Source: Oscillospiraceae bacterium
GTDB taxonomy: Bacteria > Bacillota > Clostridia > Oscillospirales > Ruminococcaceae
Reading direction: 5' to 3'
Length of the DNA stretch: 48,720 bases
Assembly: GCA_022768245.1 (NCBI GenBank)
Contig: JALEMR010000037.1
Span: forward strand, 1-48,720
In this document: in pieces, positions 8,332 through 17,575 of the stretch
Layout of the letters: every line of letters begins with the position of its first letter
How positions within the stretch are numbered: position 1 is the first letter of the stretch
Notes under the pieces: model-generated
What the model was told of the DNA's origin: nothing
What the model saw: only the letters and a program-made list of their open reading frames with translations
Database searches by the model: none
Program-made: the position numbers and the translations under genes

Positions 8332-10905
8332 TTATTTCAGACAGTAAAAATATTTGAATATCAGCTTATCCCTGCCGTTTAGGTTCTCATAGATGCTGTC
8401 GGCAAATTTCACAACGCATTTTACGGCATTATCCGCAGTTTCATGATCGGGTGCATTTCCGCCGAATTTTGATCTAAGCGCCGCATTCAGAATGATTTCC
8501 GCACTCCCCTTTTCAAGCTCGGGGATGCGTTCCTCCGCTTCTGCTCCGAATTCCTCATAGGACTGTTCCCGCCGCTTGGTGACCTTCTTGTACGCACACA
8601 AGCTGATGAAATACTTTCCCGCAGCGTATGCCTTGTTTTTGCTGCTCTTACCGCAGAAGCGCTTCCTTCTCGTGCCTGCGATGTTATGGTATCTCACCGC
8701 AAAGAACAGCGTTACCGTCAGCAGAACGGACACCACAATTATTATCGGCGTTAAATTGATATGCCGCTTTTCCGACGATACAGGCTCCTGTACGCTCTCC
8801 TCCTCGGGAGGTTCGAACTCTTCCGCCGTTTCCTCGGAAATATCATCGGGCTCGCCGATGTCGATATCGTCAGGCTCCGTTTCGGAGAGCTCTGTTTCCG
8901 TCTGAGTCTCGGTCTCGGTGATGAGCTCCGTCTCAGTCTGCGTTTCGGGCTGGGGCAGCGGCTGCATTTCCTGAACAGCAGCCTCGTTCCCCTGCTGCTT
9001 CTTATTCGAACTGCCTGAGGATATGACCTCCTCATAGCCGGGAGTGACCTCATACGGGAACCAGCCGTATCCGTCCAGATATACCTCTATCCATGCATGG
9101 GCCCTGTCGTCCTTAAGCTCCACCGTAACTGTTTCGCCGATGTCGGCGTCCTCGGGGAAATCCTCGGGCTTGATAACATAGCCCTCCGCATATCGTGTGG
9201 GAATGCCCCTGTATCGGCACATCAGCGCCGCCGCAGTTGCAAAGTGAGAGCATGAGCCCCGCCTGTTTTCGGTGAGGAAATACTGTGCAAAATCCTTTCC
9301 GAAGGGAAGCCTTCCCGCCGACAGGTCATACTCGCAGTTCGCCGCAAGCCAGCTTTTTATGCTTGAAAGCTCTGAATTAAGATATGACACGGGCATTTCG
9401 CCGTAGATGTACTCGGCAGCCGTAAATGTCTCGGGTATGTCAAGGTAGGTCTCATATACGAACCGACGGTATTTTTCCTCGTCTCGGTACAGCGCTTCGT
9501 AGGTATCATATGTCAGGTATCGGTCGGCAAAAAATCCGCTCTGCAGAAAGCCGTATCGTTTTGAAGCAGTTATCGCATAGCTTTCCGCCGTTATCCTTTT
9601 CTCGGGAGATGCCTTATCCGATTCGATATCTATTCCGCCCGAAGCCGCAGGAGTGATAAAATACGGCAGATAGGAGAATCTCCTGTTTGCGCCGATATTT
9701 TCCACTGTCACGCTGTTTATACTTATGTTATCCCCCGAAATGCCGATATATTCTTTAAGGGAGTATCCGTCCAGAAATGACGGAGTAAGATACATGGTCT
9801 CGAATCCCGAGATGATGTTATCCTGCTCATCGAGAGCGTCTCCCGAAAGCTCCTTCCAGCTGCTGCCGGTATATACAGCGCCTACAAAGCCTTTAAGATA
9901 GACATTGTCCGCTGATTTAGGCATAGTTACGGTCAGCATGACCTCATCGGTAAACTCGATATCGTCCGACCGCCCCAGCTTGCCGTGATTAATTGCGCCG
10001 TTCATCTCGGTATTGATGGGACTGAGCGCCGAAACATCGCTGACGAATCTGTCCCATGAGAAATTCTTCATATAATTGCTTATATCGGAGCGCATATTGT
10101 TGAGTTTTTCCGGTCTTTCATAGCCCGATATATCCAGCGCAGCCGAAGCTCCCGCAAAGCAAAGCATGAACAGCGCCGCACAGCATGCCGCCGATTGTCC
10201 CGACGATCTTGCATAGGTGGGAAGAGTCCTGCTCCTGCCCGAAACGGGGAATTCGGATATCTCGGCTGCGGCGGAGCCTGCCCAGCAGACAATGACGAAC
10301 GCCGCATAGATATGATCGGGGATCATTCCGAAATACAGCACCGCTTCAAGCAGAGGAAAGGTAGCCGCAAACACGACCACCACAGATGTGCGGTAGACCA
10401 TGAACAGCCCCACCGTAAGCGCGATCAGCAATGTAATTATAACTATCAGCGCCAGCGCGCCATGGAGCTTCTCTTCCGCGGTGAAATCGGAAATATCGTA
10501 AAATTCCACATCGCGGAAAACGACGCTCATTAAAGAATAGTAGTTATTGAAAAGATATTGGAATCCGAGAGCGCATGCCTCACGAAGCTTCAGAGCGGCA
10601 ATTGCTGTGACAATGTACCCTCCGCTGATAATAAGGCTTCCCGCTCTCGGAAAAAACGATGCGGCAAGACAGCACAGCACACCCGCAGCCGCCGCAGCCA
10701 TAACGGGCAGCACTCCGAATTCGGGGTTCGTTGCCGAAAGAAAGCACATCACCGAGCCGACAGTGCCTATCAGCGCCAGAGCTGTCCTGAACAGTCTGAC
10801 TGCAAGCCCCGTTTTCTCGCTGCTGTCTATATGAAGTCCCACGGTAAAGCCTGTGCCGTTTACGGAAATATTCTGTTTTGCGCTGTTTTTCGTTTTATTC
10901 CTCAT
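8332..10905 (-). CDS. Membrane transglutaminase-like protein (TgpA-type)
   Basis: About 857 residues. The N-terminal third is a bundle of about six hydrophobic helices. A long extracellular part carries a transglutaminase-fold domain with Cys552 in RRGSCSHFA and His603 in RAHAWIEV. The third triad position reads YEVTPG, a Glu (619) where many members have Asp. A Thr-Glu-rich linker (about 653-680), one membrane helix (about 719-738) and a cytoplasmic tail follow. An in-frame GTG at 10929 overlaps the DUF58 stop but lacks a ribosome site; the ATG at 10905 follows GGGGA. MoxR-DUF58-transglutaminase operons are widespread. The substrate is unknown. Confidence 0.87.
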   Translation of the reverse strand: MRNKTKNSAKQNISVNGTGFTVGLHIDSSEKTGLAVRLFRTALALIGTVGSVMCFLSATNPEFGVLPVMAAAAAGVLCCLAASFFPRAGSLIISGGYIVTAIAALKLREACALGFQYLFNNYYSLMSVVFRDVEFYDISDFTAEEKLHGALALIVIITLLIALTVGLFMVYRTSVVVVFAATFPLLEAVLYFGMIPDHIYAAFVIVCWAGSAAAEISEFPVSGRSRTLPTYARSSGQSAACCAALFMLCFAGASAALDISGYERPEKLNNMRSDISNYMKNFSWDRFVSDVSALSPINTEMNGAINHGKLGRSDDIEFTDEVMLTVTMPKSADNVYLKGFVGAVYTGSSWKELSGDALDEQDNIISGFETMYLTPSFLDGYSLKEYIGISGDNISINSVTVENIGANRRFSYLPYFITPAASGGIDIESDKASPEKRITAESYAITASKRYGFLQSGFFADRYLTYDTYEALYRDEEKYRRFVYETYLDIPETFTAAEYIYGEMPVSYLNSELSSIKSWLAANCEYDLSAGRLPFGKDFAQYFLTENRRGSCSHFATAAALMCRYRGIPTRYAEGYVIKPEDFPEDADIGETVTVELKDDRAHAWIEVYLDGYGWFPYEVTPGYEEVISSGSSNKKQQGNEAAVQEMQPLPQPETQTETELITETETQTETELSETEPDDIDIGEPDDISEETAEEFEPPEEESVQEPVSSEKRHINLTPIIIVVSVLLTVTLFFAVRYHNIAGTRRKRFCGKSSKNKAYAAGKYFISLCAYKKVTKRREQSYEEFGAEAEERIPELEKGSAEIILNAALRSKFGGNAPDHETADNAVKCVVKFADSIYENLNGRDKLIFKYFYCLK

Positions 10906-10921
10906 AGTTATCCCCGTAAGC

Positions 10922-11989
10922 TCATTCACGCGGCGAATATATTACCACTGCTTCTCTCGCGCCGAATTTCTTTACAGCCCCATTCAGAGCGGCTCTGTCT
11001 GCGGACGCCGTAACAAATACTATCTTATCGTATCTTTTGTTTTTGCTGTTTTCTATCAGTGAGTCCATTCTGCGGATATTTCCGAAAATTCCCGAAATGC
11101 ACTCCGAAAAGCCGTCCGTGACCGAAATATTTTCCAGAAGAGTGCCGTCGGCTCTGAAGCTGTCGAACATTATCTCATGGCTGCACATGGTCTCCGCGGC
11201 GGTATAGTACAATTCATAGAGTCTGTCGGCGGTTTCCTCGCTGTCTTCGGCGGAATATATGTCAAGCAGCAGCAGATATACCGGCTCGCTCTTCGAGGAG
11301 CTGTCCCGGACGATAAGCTCGTCCCCTGTTTTTCCGCTGAGCTTCCATGCTATACGGTTCAGCTTGTCTCCATCGCGGTATTCGCGAAGCTCGTCGTACT
11401 CCTGTCTGTTGAAGCTTACCGCACCGAGGTTTGCTTCTCCGCTGACATTCTCCTTGACCGAAAGCTGTGCCTGCACATTCGGCTCAAGCGGAACATCTCC
11501 GTTTGGAACAAAATCGGTATAGACAACGGAATGATCGGCGCTTTTTATCTTCACGCAAAAAAGGTGCAGAAGATCGTATATTCTTATATGTTCCGCCGTG
11601 CACTCCACTCTGCGGCAGTGCTCGGAGCGCAGCTTTATGGTAAGAGTCTGCTTTCCCATAGCGGGGACAGGCACGGTGATCTGCTGTCGCTGTTCTCCGC
11701 CGAAGGGCACATATCTGCATACGATGGTCATTTTTGCAGCCGAAACGGGCAGTACGGACGAATTTTTCAGAATTATCGCCGCTTCCGCATTATCCCCCTT
11801 AGCTGTCTGAGGATTGGGCATGACCATTTCTATCCCGATCTTTTTTCTCTGAAAGAGAAGCACTGTCAGCAGCACAACAGGAAATACTGCGGCTGCTATC
11901 AGAATGATAAGCGAAAGATTATCGTTGTACTGAATATAAAAAAATACCAGTACGATCAGAATGATCAGATACAAAAATTTCATAATCAA
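10922..11989 (-). CDS. DUF58 membrane protein
   Basis: This 355-residue protein has two N-terminal membrane helices and a cytoplasmic region with the DUF58 signature LREYRDGDKLNRIAWKLS followed by ELIVRD. DUF58 proteins have a von Willebrand A-like fold and usually work with a MoxR ATPase, often in envelope or assembly roles. Its ATG overlaps the MoxR stop as ATGA, and its end abuts the transglutaminase gene, so the three are probably translated together. Confidence 0.9.
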   Translation of the reverse strand: MIMKFLYLIILIVLVFFYIQYNDNLSLIILIAAAVFPVVLLTVLLFQRKKIGIEMVMPNPQTAKGDNAEAAIILKNSSVLPVSAAKMTIVCRYVPFGGEQRQQITVPVPAMGKQTLTIKLRSEHCRRVECTAEHIRIYDLLHLFCVKIKSADHSVVYTDFVPNGDVPLEPNVQAQLSVKENVSGEANLGAVSFNRQEYDELREYRDGDKLNRIAWKLSGKTGDELIVRDSSSKSEPVYLLLLDIYSAEDSEETADRLYELYYTAAETMCSHEIMFDSFRADGTLLENISVTDGFSECISGIFGNIRRMDSLIENSKNKRYDKIVFVTASADRAALNGAVKKFGAREAVVIYSPRE

Positions 11990-12933
11990 AGCTTGGGTAC
12001 CCGAACGGAGGAAACGGCATTTTTCAGTGCAGCTTCTGCGTCGGAAATGTTTTTCGAATGAGAGCTCAGAACAAGACGATGTGCCGCCGTTGAGGGCAGT
12101 ATGTAGTCAACATCGTCGGGGATAACATAATCACGTCCTTTTAATACGGCGGTAGCCTTTGCCATGGCAGATATTGCAATAGCGCCTCTTGTTGAGATCC
12201 CAAGCTCTATTTCGGAGGAGCTTCTCGTTGCGGCGGCAATATCCGCAATATATCTGTATACCCTGTCGTCCGCATATACGTCGGCTGTCATCTTCTGAAT
12301 GGACAGCAGCTCCGCCGCGGTTATCACAGGTCTGATATCGCTGATTTCCGCCGCAGACCGCTTGTTTTTCAGTATCTGCGCCTCGCTGGCAGGGTCGGGA
12401 TAGCCTATGGAAAGGCGTATCATAAAGCGGTCAAGCTGGGATTCGGGCAGCAGCTGGGTCCCCGCAGAGCCCACAGGATTCTGCGTAGCTATGACGATAT
12501 AAGGCTCAGGCAGGCGATGAGTGACGCCGTCCACCGTAACAGCATGCTCCTCCATTGCTTCTAAGAGCGCGGACTGTGTACGGCTGGAGGTACGGTTTAT
12601 CTCATCGGCAAGAAAAAGATTGCAGACCGCAGCTCCGCTGTGATACTCAAATGCTCCCGTAGAGCGGTTCATCGCCGTAAAGCCCGTAACATCGGAGGGC
12701 ATAACATCCGCTGTGAACTGCATTCTGCGGCACTCCAGCGACATTGCACGGGAGAAAGCCACCGCAAGAGTAGTTTTTCCCACTCCGGGCATATCCTCCA
12801 GAAGAATATGACCTCCCGCAATAATTGCGAGAATAGCCTTTATTATGACCTCGTCCTTTCCGACGATGACCTTTTTTACCTCGTTGATGATCTCCCTGAC
12901 TGCGGGGAGAACATGTGCAGGCGTATTTTCCAA
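11986..12933 (-). CDS. MoxR-family AAA+ ATPase
   Basis: An AAA+ ATPase of about 315 residues with Walker A in DMPGVGKTTLA, Walker B in LFLADEINR, a sensor-like ATQNP segment and the arginine-finger region ESQLDRFMIR. MoxR proteins act as chaperones for partner proteins encoded beside them. The longest frame begins with GTG at 12945, which lies inside its own ribosome site. A TTG at 12933, eight bases after AAAGGTGG, is a better start. The gene overlaps DUF58 by four bases. I saw no clear promoter just upstream, so it may depend on read-through. Confidence 0.92.
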   Translation of the reverse strand: MENTPAHVLPAVREIINEVKKVIVGKDEVIIKAILAIIAGGHILLEDMPGVGKTTLAVAFSRAMSLECRRMQFTADVMPSDVTGFTAMNRSTGAFEYHSGAAVCNLFLADEINRTSSRTQSALLEAMEEHAVTVDGVTHRLPEPYIVIATQNPVGSAGTQLLPESQLDRFMIRLSIGYPDPASEAQILKNKRSAAEISDIRPVITAAELLSIQKMTADVYADDRVYRYIADIAAATRSSSEIELGISTRGAIAISAMAKATAVLKGRDYVIPDDVDYILPSTAAHRLVLSSHSKNISDAEAALKNAVSSVRVPKL

Positions 12934-12961
12934 GCTCCATACCACCTTTGTTTATTCAGCT

Positions 12962-12987
12962 GCAGTCTTCGAAAAAACGCAGACTGC
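12962..12987. repeat. Small hairpin in the MoxR leader
   Basis: GCAGTCT (12962-12968) pairs with AGACTGC (12981-12987) across a 12-base loop. It lies between the terminator at 12997-13028 and the MoxR start. Its role is unknown. Confidence 0.45.
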
Positions 12988-12996
12988 GCACCTGTT

Positions 12997-13028
12997 AAAA
13001 AATATACCCCCGAAAACGGAGGTATATT
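12997..13028 (-). terminator. Intrinsic terminator after the 333-residue gene
   Basis: On the minus strand a 12-bp stem with one mismatch (13028-13017 with 13012-13001) and a TTTT loop is followed by a run of T. It separates the upstream unknown gene from the MoxR operon, at least in part. Confidence 0.8.
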
Positions 13029-13064
13029 GAAAAATCAATGACCTTTCAGCAAATGATAATCTTA

Positions 13065-14066
13065 TCAGCTCATTGCAAGAACTGCCATATCGCCGTTTGT
13101 ATTGAAACCGCGCTTATCGAGAGAATCTATAGTCACTCTGACAAGACCGTTGTTTACTGCTCTGAGGGATTCATCCAGAGCGCAGACAGCTTCCACAAAG
13201 CCGTCATCGCCGTTTTCCTCTGTAACATATACTGTGAGGAGGACCTTAAGAGTATTAAAGAGGATATTGAGGAATGCAAAGTTATCCCAGATATTCTTGG
13301 AGAAATCGGAGAAAGGCATATTCATCGACCAGATAAAGCCGATAATTACATTTTCAAGATAGTATTCCTTGCTGTCCTCCTTGCCCTGCTTGAGATAGCT
13401 CTCATAGAACCAGCGCTTCATCTCAATGTAGCTGTCCCTGAATTCCTCAAAGGGACGAGACATCAGATCGGAGCCGTCCTTTGAATAGCCCAGTCTTTCA
13501 AGGAATTTTTCCTTTACAGGCTTGAACCTGGGAGTATCGGGAAGGCTGTTGATCATCGAAACTGCGTCAATGCAGCTGAATGCGAAATTGGGTGTGATGC
13601 TCTTGAAATAGTCGATGATATCGCTTCTGTCGGTATGAGCGAAGAAGGAATTCACAAACTTGGGAACTTCATCGCCCTTGCCCTGGTCTATCATATTCTG
13701 CATAGACTTAATAACAAAATTCATAAGGAGGAATCTCTTCTCAATAGAATAGTTTCTGTCCTGAATGCAGTTCATAAGAACAGATCTTCCCGATGAATAA
13801 TGTATAAGCAGAGGATTCTTCTTTACAAGGTCCTGACCCTGCTTGATGTACTTTTCCGAAGCCTTTTCGGTAAGCTTCTTAGACTGAAAGAACATTGGAG
13901 AGCTGTCCTCGATAAACGCTTTAACGACCTCCTCCTGCATAAGGGGGAAGGAATACTCAACCGCAGTGGGAGTGACCGTAACAGTATATTTAAGTCCTGC
14001 CGACTTAGGATTATTTTTGTCAGTAAGCTTATTAAAGATCACAGGTGATATTACTGAAAATTCCAT
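13065..14066 (-). CDS. Conserved-looking protein of unknown function
   Basis: I do not recognise this 333-residue protein. It has no signal peptide and no clear membrane helix. The first 60 residues look beta-rich (TVTVTPTAVEYSFPL); the rest is mostly helical with many aromatic and basic residues (YIEMKRWFYESYLKQG). The start has GGAGG nine bases upstream and a good promoter 40 bases away. A terminator follows, so it is probably monocistronic, with possible read-through into MoxR. Codon use matches its neighbours. Confidence 0.8.
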   Translation of the reverse strand: MEFSVISPVIFNKLTDKNNPKSAGLKYTVTVTPTAVEYSFPLMQEEVVKAFIEDSSPMFFQSKKLTEKASEKYIKQGQDLVKKNPLLIHYSSGRSVLMNCIQDRNYSIEKRFLLMNFVIKSMQNMIDQGKGDEVPKFVNSFFAHTDRSDIIDYFKSITPNFAFSCIDAVSMINSLPDTPRFKPVKEKFLERLGYSKDGSDLMSRPFEEFRDSYIEMKRWFYESYLKQGKEDSKEYYLENVIIGFIWSMNMPFSDFSKNIWDNFAFLNILFNTLKVLLTVYVTEENGDDGFVEAVCALDESLRAVNNGLVRVTIDSLDKRGFNTNGDMAVLAMS

Positions 14067-14104
14067 TTTTAAATTCCTCCGATAATTTACTTGAACATAA
14101 TTCT

Positions 14105-14133
14105 ATTATAACACATAAAAAACCAAAATGCAA
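14105..14133 (-). promoter_or_regulatory. Promoter of the 333-residue gene
   Basis: On the minus strand TTGCAT (14133-14128), 17 bases and TATAAT (14110-14105), with the TGTGT extension. It lies just past the rex stop codon. Confidence 0.75.
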
Positions 14134-14151
14134 ACCTTTTTCGAAATTTTT

Positions 14152-14784
14152 TTAAGAATTTGTAATTCCGTAGGATAACAGCATTATACTATCGCCCAAA
14201 TGTACATTTTCCACAATAATATTGCTGTGCTTGACGGTAAGATCGTAATGGCTGAAATTCCAGAACGCCTTTATCCCCAGCTTTACAAGCATATCGGCGA
14301 TATCCTGCGCGGCAGTTTTCGGGATACAGAGTATCGCGATAACAGGATTATTTTCCTCGGCGAAACTGCCTATCTCGGATATATCTCTTATCGCAAGCCC
14401 TGCGGCGGTCTCTCCCACCTTGGACTTGTCGCTGTCGAATATCCCGATAAGATCGCAGCCATACTCGGCAAAATTCATATGAGTGGCAATTGCCCTTCCG
14501 AGATTTCCCGCGCCGATAAGGATAGTCTTATATCCTCTGTCAACGCCGAGTATCTTGCCGATCTCATCTCTGAGCTCCATCAGATTATAGCCATAGCCCT
14601 GCTGACCGAAGCCGCCGAAGCAGTTGAGGTCCTGTCTTATCTGTGAAGCGGTAAGGGACATTCTCTTTGCAAGGTCAGCCGATGAAATTCGGACTGTGCC
14701 TTCCTTGATAAGCTCGCCGATAAAGCGGTAATACCGAGGAAGTCTTTTTATTACCGAAACCGAGATTTCTCCTTTTTTTGCCAT
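14152..14784 (-). CDS. rex: Redox-sensing transcriptional repressor Rex
   Basis: This 210-residue repressor senses the NADH/NAD+ ratio. The N-terminal winged helix includes RLPRYYRFIGEL and SLTASQIRQDLNCFGGFGQQ. The Rossmann domain starts with ILIGAGNLGRAIA and includes IGIFDSD. Family members bind TTGTTAA-N4-TTAACAA operators when NADH is low and repress fermentation and respiration genes. It is the last gene of the acn-icd cluster, 186 bases after icd, and that gap holds several hairpins. A candidate Rex operator lies upstream of acn, pointing to feedback control. Confidence 0.96.
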   Translation of the reverse strand: MAKKGEISVSVIKRLPRYYRFIGELIKEGTVRISSADLAKRMSLTASQIRQDLNCFGGFGQQGYGYNLMELRDEIGKILGVDRGYKTILIGAGNLGRAIATHMNFAEYGCDLIGIFDSDKSKVGETAAGLAIRDISEIGSFAEENNPVIAILCIPKTAAQDIADMLVKLGIKAFWNFSHYDLTVKHSNIIVENVHLGDSIMLLSYGITNS

Positions 14785-14808
14785 TAGCAGTATCTTTCCT
14801 TTCTATGT

Positions 14809-14963
14809 GCAGTGCAGCCCTTATGCACTGCAGAGCATACGATAGTCGATCATATGCTCTGCACAGAACAAAAGCTGCCGCAGCTTATGCACACATACTG
14901 TAAAGTTATTTTATGTACAGTATGTGTGCCGCTGCAGAGCTGTAAAGATATCACCTTTACAGC
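14809..14963. repeat. Cluster of five hairpins between icd and rex
   Basis: Successive inverted repeats are: 14809-14816 with 14824-14831 (8 bp); 14829-14839 with 14853-14863 (11 bp); 14872-14878 with 14880-14886 (7 bp); 14889-14902 with 14916-14929 (14 bp); 14939-14947 with 14955-14963 (9 bp). All are perfect. Several arms share GCAG/CTGC. They fill nearly the whole gap in the icd-rex transcript and none has a clear T-run. Confidence 0.8.
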
Positions 14964-14970
14964 AATGATA

Positions 14971-16191
14971 TTACTTGTTCAAAGCTTTTTTAAGTCTTTC
15001 GTTTACCTCAACGAGGAAGGTTTCCGTATCAACGGTCTTCTTGTTTTCCAGAGTGGAGAGAGCAGCTAAGTCGCCTGTCATTACGCCCTCTTCAATGGTC
15101 TGAATAGTTGCCTTTTCCAGACAATCTGCGAAGTTGATAAGCTCGGGAAGGCTGTCCAGCTCGCCTCTCTTGCGAAGAGCGCCTGTCCATGCAAACAATG
15201 TAGCTACAGAGTTTGTGGAGGTCTTCTCGCCCTTGAGGTACTTGTAGTAGTGACGCTGAACCGTTCCGTGAGCAGCCTCGTACTCGTAGATACCCTCGGG
15301 AGAAACCAGAACGGAGGTCATCATTGCAAGGCTTCCGTAAGCGGTCGCCACCATATCGGACATAACATCGCCGTCATAGTTCTTGCAAGCCCAGATGTAG
15401 CCGCCGTTGGAGCGGATAACTCTTGCCACTGCATCGTCGATGAGAGTGTAGAAATACTCAATGCCCGCAGCTTCGAACTTCTCCTTGTACTCATTCTCGT
15501 ATATCTCTGCGAAGATATCCTTGAAGCGGTGGTCATACTTCTTGGAGATAGTATCCTTTGTGGCGAACCATACGTCCTGCTTTGTATCGAGAGCGAAGTT
15601 GAAGCAGCTTCTCGCAAAGCTTTCAATGGACTTGTCCTTGTTGTGAAGTCCCTGGATAATGCCTGCGCTGTCCTTGAAATCGTAGATAAGTGAGCGGGTC
15701 TCATTGCCGTCCTTGTCGGTGCAGACCAGCTCGCACTTGGAATCCTTAGGGACCTGCATTTCGGTGTTCTTGTATACATCGCCGTATGCATGACGGGCAA
15801 TGGTGATAGGCTTTGTCCATGTGGGGATATAGGGGGTGATGCCCTTAACGATTATGGGTGTGCGGAAAACAGTTCCGTCAAGGATAGCACGGATAGTTCC
15901 GTTGGGAGACTTCCACATCTCCTTGAGGTCATACTCGGTCATTCTTGCAGCATTGGGAGTGATAGTCGCACACTTTACCGCAACGCCGTATTTCTTGGTA
16001 GCCTCGGCAGAGTCGATAGTCACCTGATCGTTGGTCTCGTTTCTGTATTCAAGACCCAGGTCGTAATAATCGGTCTTTAAGTCTATATAGGGAATGAGCA
16101 GGATATCCTTGATCATCTTCCAGATGACCCTGGTCATCTCGTCTCCGTCCATTTCAACAAGGGGAGTTTTCATTTGAATTTTATCAGCCAT
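14971..16191 (-). CDS. icd: NADP-dependent isocitrate dehydrogenase, eukaryotic-type homodimer
   Basis: This 406-residue enzyme converts isocitrate to 2-oxoglutarate with NADP. Its length and motifs fit the eukaryote-like subfamily rather than the E. coli Icd type. They include [13 protein letters not shown] at the N-terminus, KSPNGTIR in the substrate loop, DDAVA and NYDGDVMSD with the metal Asp residues, and EAAHGTV near the nucleotide site. GGAGG lies upstream of the start. With aconitase in the same cluster it forms the oxidative branch leading to glutamate. Confidence 0.96.
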   Translation of the reverse strand: MADKIQMKTPLVEMDGDEMTRVIWKMIKDILLIPYIDLKTDYYDLGLEYRNETNDQVTIDSAEATKKYGVAVKCATITPNAARMTEYDLKEMWKSPNGTIRAILDGTVFRTPIIVKGITPYIPTWTKPITIARHAYGDVYKNTEMQVPKDSKCELVCTDKDGNETRSLIYDFKDSAGIIQGLHNKDKSIESFARSCFNFALDTKQDVWFATKDTISKKYDHRFKDIFAEIYENEYKEKFEAAGIEYFYTLIDDAVARVIRSNGGYIWACKNYDGDVMSDMVATAYGSLAMMTSVLVSPEGIYEYEAAHGTVQRHYYKYLKGEKTSTNSVATLFAWTGALRKRGELDSLPELINFADCLEKATIQTIEEGVMTGDLAALSTLENKKTVDTETFLVEVNERLKKALNK

Positions 16192-16209
16192 TGTAAAGAC
16201 CTCCTGAAT

Positions 16210-16971
16210 TTAGTTGTATTTGATATATCCTAAGATAAGCATATGCAGAGGATAGAAGATGTAAAAGAACCATTTGTCTGCGTTTTTTCCGAGGAGCTTT
16301 CCCCGTTTTCCGTTATAGAAATACAGCGGGATAAGCGCAAGCAGAACGGCATACTGGAATAATTCCTTCGGTGCGCGCTGCCTAATGATAAGATAGCCTG
16401 TCACCATTACCAGTGAGGATAACGCATAGCCCTTCGCCTGTTTTTTGAGATCCCCTCTGTACCTGTCAAAGACCAGAGCCCAGATAATGGGGAAAAAGTA
16501 CCAGTCTCCTATCAATGCCGCAGTGCACAGCAGAGCCAATGTCAACAGCTTTTCAGCACTGTTAATGTCGGGAGTATGGACTGTTTTAAGCGCCAATACC
16601 GTCAGAAAGAAGGTATATATCACTCCCTGATAATAAGTAAAGGTCACATTGCTTCCGCTGATGCGGCTGACCGGAGACAGCAGACCATACTCCATATACA
16701 GATAAGGAACATTGGATAAGACCGCAAATATCCCCAGACGAAGGATATACCTATTCACATCTCTTGTATGATAATAGCCCTCAACAAGAAAATATGTCAT
16801 AACAGGCGCTGTCAATCTGCCGATGATGTGCATTATAACGCCGAGGGGCGAGGATGCAGCGACAAAGAGCCATGCTATGTGGTCTATGAGCATTGCAAGC
16901 ACGGCGATATACTTTATCGCGCAGGCGGAAAGTCCTTTTTTTGCATTGTTATCCAAAAGCTTTTCTGCCAT
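16210..16971 (-). CDS. TraX-family membrane protein
   Basis: This 253-residue polytopic protein has about seven hydrophobic helices and the TraX signature IKYIAVLAMLIDHIAW followed by HIIGRLTAPVMTYFLVEGY. TraX of the F plasmid N-acetylates pilin; chromosomal relatives in Firmicutes are common and of unknown role. The start at 16971 has AAAGGG six bases upstream. An alternative ATG at 16986 overlaps the upstream stop as ATGA. It lies between the DUF3795 gene and icd, an odd place for such a protein. Confidence 0.85.
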   Translation of the reverse strand: MAEKLLDNNAKKGLSACAIKYIAVLAMLIDHIAWLFVAASSPLGVIMHIIGRLTAPVMTYFLVEGYYHTRDVNRYILRLGIFAVLSNVPYLYMEYGLLSPVSRISGSNVTFTYYQGVIYTFFLTVLALKTVHTPDINSAEKLLTLALLCTAALIGDWYFFPIIWALVFDRYRGDLKKQAKGYALSSLVMVTGYLIIRQRAPKELFQYAVLLALIPLYFYNGKRGKLLGKNADKWFFYIFYPLHMLILGYIKYN

Positions 16972-16982
16972 TTTCAGCCCTT

Positions 16983-17558
16983 TCATTTTCTTCTGTCCGA
17001 GTATATCATTATCGGAACAGCAGCGCCTACTATCAGACCGCAGATAAGAAACTGCCACAGATAGCCGCTTACGGCACCTGCCGCAAGTCCGAGGATAATT
17101 CCCGCCGAAAGGCTGAACGCATAAACGTACCTGACCTTTTCCGCCGAATCCTCTTCCCTGTCCCGTTCATCCTTCATTCGCAGCAGATTTTCCTCGTCCT
17201 CATCGTCCTCCAATGAGGAGCTTTTCAGCAGATCGCAGGGAAATTCTCCGCATTTTCCGCAGGAGTCAATGCTCTTCGAAAGGCAGCAGATGCGTATATC
17301 GCAGTCTCCGCCCTCCGCTCTGCACCCGCGGCAGCCGGGAGCCTTGTCCTCTTCCCTTCTGATGTTTTCGCCGATGTAATACTCGCACTCACGGCAGTTT
17401 ATGCCGCAGAAGCCGTACAGCGGCGGAGGCTCATCGGGAGGGTTTTCCTCGTCCATGCGAGCCTGCTCCGCATTGCGGACATGAAGTATCGAAGCGTAAT
17501 TTTCGGTGGGACGTTCGGGAAGATGAAATTCCTTGTCATTGTAATTTTCATTATCCAC
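16983..17558 (-). CDS. DUF3795 cysteine-rich protein with membrane tail
   Basis: About 191 residues. The middle carries the DUF3795 cysteine pattern: CGINCRECEYY, then GCRGC, CDIRICC and CGKCGEFPC. This is probably a metal- or iron-sulfur-binding module. An acidic, charged linker follows, then two C-terminal membrane helices. The longest frame starts with a GTG that overlaps the aconitase stop; the GTG at 17558, five bases after AGAGGTGG, fits better. The family's function is unknown. It lies directly downstream of acn, whose product needs a 4Fe-4S cluster; a link is only a guess. Confidence 0.82.
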   Translation of the reverse strand: MDNENYNDKEFHLPERPTENYASILHVRNAEQARMDEENPPDEPPPLYGFCGINCRECEYYIGENIRREEDKAPGCRGCRAEGGDCDIRICCLSKSIDSCGKCGEFPCDLLKSSSLEDDEDEENLLRMKDERDREEDSAEKVRYVYAFSLSAGIILGLAAGAVSGYLWQFLICGLIVGAAVPIMIYSDRRK

Positions 17559-17575
17559 GCCGTCCACCTCTTGAA

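Noticed and set aside
14809-14963. Tandem intrinsic terminators between icd and rex
   Set aside because: None of the stems is followed by a convincing T-run on the minus strand.
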